In this document: positions 57,869-64,000 of the stretch, piece after piece | Numbering within the stretch: position 1 is the stretch's first letter | Layout of the letters: each line of letters starts with the position of its first letter | Assembly: GCF_030272615.1 (NCBI RefSeq) | Contig: NC_081405.1 | Location: 569,155,095 to 569,219,094 of the forward strand | Origin: Cryptomeria japonica | Taxonomy: Eukaryota > Streptophyta > Pinopsida > Cupressales > Cupressaceae | Length of the DNA stretch: 64,000 bases | Direction of reading: 5' to 3' | Made by a program: the position numbers and the translations under genes | Notes under the pieces: generated by a model | Told to the model about the DNA's origin: nothing | The model's input: only the letters and a program-made list of their open reading frames with translations | Database searches by the model: none

Positions 57869-57869
<1 letters not shown>
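56291..57869 (+). pseudogene. Gypsy-C integrase, with an internal copia-like insert
   Basis: A spacer (56292-56582: MACVASLVSLEDPLVDLKF, HKLAARYIILSNILYRRGYN) leads to the zinc-binding region (SGACGGNFGG, LLQMGYYWQNMEKDSFAL). This is broken by about 200 bp of copia-like sequence. The core resumes with APAQELRFQVASW, WGLDLVGKISLPSQGH, LDNGTSFKNKD, STPYYPQSNGQAESSNR and the C-terminal NWLGP, ending NSMHLHRYYA with TAG at 57867-57869. It would insert cDNA; the insert, stops and shifts inactivate it. Confidence 0.85.
56742..56945 (+). pseudogene. Ty1/copia integrase fragment inside Gypsy-C
   Basis: The translation gives HVPKEKRTKLEPSEKKGIFV, GYNETSKGYESI and, after a frame change, RSIEISRDVKFQEDD. 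These are hallmark residues of the region after the copia integrase core. The flanking gypsy sequence (CCQVYI...HAPAQELR) is continuous across it. The fragment is not from Copia-A or Copia-B, whose equivalent reads differently (FGSKCYIRRDEYVGKFDPRS). Confidence 0.75.

Positions 57870-57871
<2 letters not shown>

Positions 57872-57909
<38 letters not shown>
57872..57909. repeat. (CT)n microsatellite
   Basis: About 18 TC units begin three bases after the Gypsy-C pol stop. The following 100 bp is pyrimidine-rich and contains no gene. Confidence 0.9.
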
Positions 57910-57915
<6 letters not shown>

Positions 57916-58015
57916 AGTCTTCTTTACATTCTTCCTCTATATCTTTTCTTTCTTCAGAATTGGGTAATATGTTAGCATATCTTCATTAATGTGTGTGAGA
58001 TTAAATGATGTTATA

Positions 58016-59060
58016 TGTTGGTATTTTGGTATGGTTTTTGTCATTGATGTCAACACCTACTAAAATTCTAGCACTTTGGAGATCCAACAACATTCATCGG
58101 CAAGCAAGTGACTTTTGTACAGTCACTGGTATATGGTACACCAACAGGATATAATGATCACTGACACTTGGAATGGTGTGGAAAACACTTGGTAATGTTG
58201 AAGACATCATTTTGACATTTTGTCTTGGAGAATTGGTTATTGGTATATTCACATTTGCATATTTTCTATTACCAGCAAATAGGTCTAGGGTATACATTGG
58301 CAGGTTTATCTTTTCCAAATCAACATGACACGCTTTGGAAATGATTAATTATTATTTTAAATGCATTAAGCCGACATGTTCAATCGGTTATTGCATCGGA
58401 GATTGTTTTGTTTGTAAAATGTTTATTTTAATATCTTGTAGAGCCGACCTACTAAAATTGGTCTTAGGTTATGGTATAAATGTAAGATCTTAATTGTAAG
58501 ATCAAGTGTGGAATGTGAAAAAGGATAAGTGTGAAGGTATATGTGAGATTAAGCAGAGCTATACACGCAGACATCATTTGAAGGTGAAGCTAGGTTTTTG
58601 TGAAGACAATCAGAACTACATCAGTACTGAATCTAGCATATGAAGATGCTATTTTAAGCAATACATTCTTTATTGGATTTAACCATCCAATTGTAGTTAG
58701 TGTGACTCCCATTGAGCAGTGAGCTCTAGGCGCTTGGCCTTTCTGCATGTGCAGACCCTATTTATGTACACTTACTATCTGTACTAGTATTATTTGATTG
58801 TGGGTAAGGTTTCCCACCATGGTTTTTCCCCTTACAGGGTTTCCACGTACAAATATTGGTGTTATGTGTTGTGGATGACTTTGTCTTTTTGTTTCATGCA
58901 TTAATCTTTACCAGTATTACATTTATCTGTTAAAAATGTCCACCGGTATAACAGACTAGTTCACCGGTATTAAGTAATATTTTGGTTAAGTTTTTTTGGT
59001 TTAAATTTATATTGGACAACTGATTCACCCCCCCCTCTCGGTTGCCTCTAGGACCTAACA
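58016..59060 (+). repeat. Copia-B 5' LTR
   Basis: It is 1045 bp, starts TGTTGGTATTTTGG and ends GGACCTAACA. It includes GAGCTCTAGGCGCTTGGCC, CTGCATGTGCAGAC and the CACCCCCCCCTCTC tract, all shared with the NA LTRs. Differences from the 3' LTR start include TGGTATAT against CGGTATAC, typical of CpG decay. Confidence 0.95.
58475..58481 (+). promoter_or_regulatory. Putative TATA box of Copia-B LTR
   Basis: TATAAAT lies at the LTR position conserved with both Copia-A LTRs. It is probably the core promoter. Confidence 0.5.
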
Positions 59061-59062
59061 AT

Positions 59063-59074
59063 TGGTATTAGAGC
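59063..59074 (+). promoter_or_regulatory. Copia-B primer-binding site
   Basis: TGGTATTAGAGC, two bases inside the LTR, differs from the TGGTATCAGAGC of the other elements by C to T. It would pair less well with initiator tRNA-Met. Confidence 0.85.
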
Positions 59075-59117
59075 CTAGTCCTCTTTTTGCAGAAGTTTAA
59101 CAACTTGAGGAGATCCA

Positions 59118-62100
59118 ATGTCTAGAAACTATTTCAGGAAGTACAGTCCTAAACTTGATGGAACCAACTATGGGATATGGAAGATCAGGATGGAAACACA
59201 TCTGAACTTTATTGGAAAAGATATCTAGGAGGTTACAAAGAATGGATATACTACTCCTACTACAACTCAGCCTAATCCACCAAATCTGGCCAAAGATGAA
59301 GAAAATGATAGCAAGGTAAGAGAAGCACTTTTGAGTGCATTATCAGATCAACAAATCATCGGACTATTAGATAGGTCTACTCCTAAATCTATTTGGGATC
59401 ATTTGAAAACACTAAATGAAGGAGATTTCATAGTCAAAATTGCAAAACTTGAAAGCTTCCGGGTCAGGTATGAAAATCTGAAAATGGAAGAAGATGAAAG
59501 AATTTTTTCTTTTATGGAAAGAGTAAATGAAACTATTTTGGGTATTAAATGTTGTGGAGGAACCTTGAGTGAAGATGAAATTGTTTCAAAAGTTTTAAGA
59601 GGATTGCCACTGGCATATAAGATGAAATTTTATGCTATAAATGAACTAAGAACAATGCCTAACACATCAGTAACTAGGGATATATTGATTGGAAAACTTT
59701 CAGCATTTGAAATTGAGGAATTTGGTCCTGTTGCCACTATAAAAACTGACTTAGCTTTTAAAGAATCAACATCATCTGCACAATCATTTGAAAAGTCTGA
59801 TTGGAAAGCCTTTTATGCAAGAGAACTTGAGGAAAGCGGGAAAGAAAATGAAGAACTTGAAGAACTTGAAGCACTATTTGCAAGAAAAATGCCTAAAGGT
59901 CCAATTGGAAGTAAGTATGAAGGTAAAGCACCCTTTAAATGTTTCAACTGTAATAAGATTGGTCATATGGCCTCAAGATGCCCTAATAGACATGCTAGGT
60001 TAAGAGAAGAAGCTAGAAGGACATACAAACCTAACCCTGAATATCAGAGATACAGATTCAAGAAGAATAAGGACAAATATTGTTATATTGCTGATGAAGG
60101 AGTGACTAATGATTCTGATGAGGATCCGACAAACAATGGATGGGTTTTTGTGGCTATAACAGAAGATCAACCGGAACCTACTATTCAATCGGTAGAGCAG
60201 GCCTTAGCAGCTAAAATTGAAGTAAAGGATGAATGGATCATTGATTCAGGATGCTCACATCATATGACTGGTGATAAGAGTAAGTTCCTAACTTTTTAGG
60301 AGTATAATGGATGTCTAGTAATATTTGGAGATGATAAAGCTTGTTCAATCAAAGGTAAGGGTTCAATATCTCTTGATGGTAAGCATAATACTAACAATGT
60401 TTATTATGTTGAAGGTTTAAAGCATAATCTTTTGAGTGTTGGTCAATTAGTTGAAAAAGGATTTCAGTTACAGTTCAAAAATGGTAAATGCAAAATTATG
60501 AACAAAACTGGTTTGGAAATTGCAACCGATAGTCAAACTAGAGGTAACATATTTCATCTGAATAACAATGAAAAGACATGCTTGATTGCACACATTGATG
60601 AAAGTTGTCTATGGCATAAGAGACTCTGTCATGTAAATTTTGATTGCATGGTGAAGATCAATACTACTAAGGCAGTTAGAGATTTACCTAAGATTGTTAA
60701 ACCTCACAATCCAGTATGTAAGGAATGTCAATTTGGAAAACAAGTTAGAGCTACTTTGAAAAGTATTCCAGAAAAATCTAATAATGCTCTTGACTTAATT
60801 CATACTGATTTATGTGGTCCAACTAGAACTAAAAGTTTACAAGGAGATAGATATTTTATGCTAATCATTGATGACTATTCTAGAATGTGTTGGGTTACTT
60901 TTCTCAGAGAAAAATCAGAAGCACTTGGGAAGTTCAAACTGTTCAAAGCTATGGTAGAAAATGAAACTGGTAAGAAAATCAAATGTCTAAGATCAGATCA
61001 TGGAGGAGAATTTAAATCTAAGGAATTTAATGCATTCTGTGAAGTAAATGGAATCAGAAGACAACTATCAGGACCCCAGACACCACAGTAGAATGGAGTT
61101 GTTGAAAGGAAAAATAGAACTATCCTGGATACAGCCAGAAGCATGTTATCAGAAGCAAATCTACCACATGTATATTGGAGAGAGGTAGTAAGTACAACAG
61201 TCTATATATTCAACAAAGTTCACATCAAAGGTGAAACCTGTAAGACCCCTCATAAACTATGGTTTGGTATTACTCCTACACTTAAGTATTTTAGAATATT
61301 TGGAAGTAAATGCTATATTAGAAGAGATGATTATATTGGAAAATTTGATCCTAGAAGTGATGAAGGAATATTTCTTAGTTATTCATCTAAGAGAAAAGTA
61401 TATAGATGTTTTAACAAAAGATTGCAGAACATTGTTGAGAGTATAAATGTGAAGATTGATGAACAATTCAGAGAAACTTCAAGGTATACAAACTCTGAAC
61501 TGATAACATAAATACTGACAAATGAATCTGTACAAAATTCACTGGTATAGAATGAAGATCCAGTTACACCGGTATCATTTGAAATTCCACTGTGACTGAG
61601 GAACATCAGCAAACAAAGACACCTCGGTATGTAAGATTGAATCATTCTGAAGATCAAATAATTGGAAAAAAGCATAAAGGAGTTATGACAAGAGGAAGAT
61701 TGGCAAATGAAGACGTATGTCTTATTTCTCAAATTATACCATCATCTGTTAATGAGGCATGTGAAGATAAACACTAGATTAAAGCTATGGAAGAAGAATT
61801 AGAACAAATTGAGAAGAATAACACTTGGACATTAGTTCCCCGACCTAAGGATAAAAATGTAATTGGAACAAAATGGGTATTCAGAAACAAACTTAATGAA
61901 GATGGTAAGGTTATTAGAAATAAAGCAAGACTAGTGTGTAAGGGATATTCTCAGAAAGAAGGAATTGATTATAATGAAACTTTTGCACTGGTAGCTAGAA
62001 TTGGGGCAGTCAGATTATTCTTGGCTTTTGCAGCACACAAGAACTACAAAGTCTATCAAATGGATATTAAATGTGCATTTCTAAATGAAGATCTTGAAGA

Positions 62101-63265
62101 AGAAGTTTACATTGAACAACCTGATGGATTTTCTTTGACAGGTGACAAAGATATGGTTTGCAGGTTAAGGAAAGCCTTGTATGGATTGAAGCAAGCTCCA
62201 AGAGCTTGGTATGCAAGGTTAGACAAGTATCTTTTGAAGATTGGTTTTTCTAAAGGTATTGCAAACACCAATTTATATTATAAAGTGATAAATGATGACA
62301 TCTTGGTTATAGAAGTTTTTGTTGATGATATAATCTTTGGAGGGGAAAATAGATTATGTGAAGACTTTTCTATTGAAATGCAGCAAGAATTTGAAATGTC
62401 TATGATTGGAGAAATAAAATTCATTTTAGGATTGCAGATCTCATAAGCTGATAAAGGAATATTCTTGAGTCAATCTAAGTACTTTAAGGAATTACTAAAT
62501 AAATTTGGAATGGAAAATTCTAAACCGGTTAGCACACCTATAACTACAAATGATAAATTATCACTAAGAGATGAATCTACACCTGTTAATCCAACTAGGT
62601 ATAAATCTATGATAGGAGGTCTATTGTATTTGACACAAACAAGACCTGATATCATGAATGCAGTATGTATTGTTACAAGATTTCAGAGTAATCCTAGAGA
62701 AAATCATAAATCAGCAGTAAAAAGGATTTTTCGGTACTTACAAGGCACTACAAATCCTGGATTATGGTATCCAAGAGATGAAAACTTTGAATTATATGCA
62801 TACACAGATGCAAATTGGGTAGGAGATGTGGATGATAGGAAGAGCACCACAAGTGGAGCATTTTGAAATAGACTAATTTCTTGGTTAAGCAAGAAACAAA
62901 GTTCTACATCTTTATCAACAGTTGAATCAGAATACATTGCAGCAAAAACAAACTGTACACAGGTACTATGGCTCAAACAAATGTTGAAGGACATAAAGGT
63001 AAAATGAAAGGAACCTATAACTATCTATTGTGATAATACTGCAGCAATTGATATATCTAAGAACCTGATATTACACTCTAAAAGCAAACATGTTTCTATA
63101 ATATTGCATTTTCTAAGGGAGAAAGTTGAAGCAAAAGAGATAAAACTGGTTTATGTGAATACAAAAGAGCAGATTGCAGATATTTTTACTAAACCTCTTC
63201 CTAAGGCAACTTTTGAATATCTCAGAGATCAGCTTGGGGTTATACCCCCATCGGTAGAGACTTAA
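59118..63265 (+). pseudogene. Copia-B gag-pol polyprotein, degenerate
   Basis: ATG 59118 (MSRNYFRKYS) to TAA 63263-63265 is about 1383 codons. Gag (59118-59900) has FMERVNETILGIKCCGG. An intact CCHC knuckle lies at 59940-59981 (CFNCNKIGHMASRC). The protease DSG is at 60243-60251. Pre-integrase (LWHKRLCHVNFDC...CKECQFGK) and integrase core (IHTDLCGP, IIDDYSR) fill 60432-61510. RT (61787-62446) has [13 protein letters not shown] and FVDDIIFGG. RNase H has YTDANWVGDVDDRKST, ending ADIFTKPLPK. Stops lie at 59226, 60297, 61089, 61509, 61775, 62444, 62864 and 63005, with a frameshift near 61575. Those at 60297 and 61089 are Gln codons in Copia-A. The knuckle is better preserved than in Copia-A. Confidence 0.93.
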
Positions 63266-63644
63266 TAAGTTGATGATTGTCATCAACCAGTAGAATTAAC
63301 AAGAGAAAATCTTTTACCTGGTCTTTGATGAGGAAGATACTTCTCAGGGGGAGTAGTTGGTATACTGAAATGATTGGTATTTTGTATATGAACTTGGTTT
63401 TGCTAAAAAAGTTCTTACTTTGGCATTTGATGTCAAAGGGGGAGAGATTGGTATGGAAAAATACAAGAAAGATACATGTTACTCTCAGGGGGAGAAACTA
63501 TTATTTTAAGGAGAGACTATTCATATCTAAATTCTGGTTATAATTTCCTTTTGGAAATTATTGGTTTCTGGTATTTGGCATTTCTATTTTGGCACTTTGA
63601 TGGTTTTTCCATCTTGTGTTTCCATCAATGCCAAAGGGGGAGAT
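63266..63644 (+). promoter_or_regulatory. Copia-B 3' region with four polypurine tracts
   Basis: G-rich tracts lie at 63346-63353, 63435-63444, 63487-63494 and 63633-63644 (AAAGGGGGAGAT, against the LTR). The last is the plus-strand primer candidate. CATCAATG (63623-63630) and CATTGATG (63671-63678) form an inverted repeat around it. The ORFs at 63277-63676 are not conserved in Copia-A. Confidence 0.8.
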
Positions 63645-64000
63645 TGTTGGTATTTCGGTATGGTTTTTGTCATTGATGTCAACACCTACTAAAACTCTAG
63701 CACTTTGGAGATACAGTAACATTCATCGACAAGCAAGTGAATTTTGTACACTCACCGGTATACGGTACACTGATAGGATATAATGATCACCGACACTTGG
63801 AATGGCATGGAAAACACGTGGTAATGTCGAAGACATCGTTTTGACATTTTGTCTTGGAGAATTGGTTATTGGTATATTCACATTTGCATATTTTCTATTA
63901 CCGGCAAACAGGTCCAGGGTATACACCGGCAGGTTTATCTTTTCCAAATCAGCATGACACACTTTGAAAATGATTAATTATTATTGTAAATGCATTAAGC
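63645..64000 (+). repeat. Copia-B 3' LTR, first 356 bp
   Basis: It starts TGTTGGTATTTCGG directly after the polypurine tract and follows the 5' LTR sequence with scattered substitutions to the window edge. Confidence 0.93.

Larger units (their letters stand above)
53935..58015 (+). mobile_element. Gypsy-C: Tat-like Ty3/gypsy fragment, 3' part
   Basis: The plus-strand pol runs from the protease-RT linker to the integrase end, followed by a CT microsatellite and about 105 bp up to Copia-B. The frame is already open where Gypsy-B ends, so its gag and protease should lie on the far side of the nested stack, outside the window. No LTR is seen. It is the most degraded gypsy element here. Confidence 0.75.
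58016..64000 (+). mobile_element. Copia-B: Ty1/copia LTR retrotransposon, right end outside window
   Basis: A 5' LTR of 1045 bp, primer-binding site, gag-pol and polypurine tracts are present, with the first 356 bp of the 3' LTR at the window edge. It is a sister copy of Copia-A, similar over the entire element. The five bases before it are TTATA; the matching duplication is beyond the window. Multiple nonsense codons and one net frameshift disable it. Confidence 0.95.

Overview
The window is plant nuclear DNA made almost wholly of nested LTR retrotransposons. I find no host gene, rRNA, tRNA or CRISPR array. Both Ty1/copia and Tat-like Ty3/gypsy elements are present, together with large non-autonomous elements. 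All the element genes carry stops and frameshifts, and the non-coding DNA is AT-rich. This suggests a large repeat-rich seed-plant genome. I lean towards a conifer because the X-1 reading frame looks like proteins I associate with conifer genomes, but that is a weak inference. The element labels used here are mine.

The stack was read from reading frames that stop at one junction and resume at another, and from target-site duplications (TSDs). Gypsy-C (+ strand, 53935-58015) is the oldest host. Its frame is cut at about 53935 by Gypsy-B (- strand, 40608-53934). Gypsy-B pol is cut at 40607/40608 by Gypsy-A (- strand, 1-40607, left end outside the window). Gypsy-A is cut three times: by Copia-A (4777-11441, -, TSD AATAG), by NA-1 (14311-20943, +, TSD ATGAC) and by X-1 (23107-36133, -, TSD GGTAG/AGTAG). 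X-1 is itself cut by NA-2 (28005-34558, +, TSD CTCTC). Gypsy-B gag is cut by X-2 (46167-50621, TSD GTACA/CTACA). Copia-B (58016 to beyond 64000, +) sits just downstream of Gypsy-C pol.

Copia-A and Copia-B are two copies of one autonomous family with LTRs of about 1050 bp and a gag-pol frame of about 1385 codons: gag, CCHC, protease, integrase, reverse transcriptase (RT) and RNase H. NA-1 and NA-2 are copies of one non-autonomous family. They have LTRs of 807-864 bp and two ORFs: ORF1 is a coiled coil plus CCHC knuckles, and ORF2 is about 1076 codons with no recognisable domain. They have no protease, integrase or RT. Their primer-binding site, polypurine tracts, R/U5-like LTR part and 3' leader closely match the Copia elements, so Copia-type machinery probably moves them. 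This autonomous/parasite pair is the most interesting system here.

X-1 is the second notable unit: TG...CA ends, a 5-bp TSD, a degenerate repeat array and a ~1150-codon frame of unknown function, but no LTR pair that I can see. X-2 shares the array and lacks the frame. Gypsy-A and Gypsy-B both carry an extra ORF upstream of gag, and all three gypsy elements carry a G-patch-like motif between protease and RT. Many nonsense codons in all families are Gln codons changed to TAG or TAA, as expected from cytosine deamination in silenced repeats.
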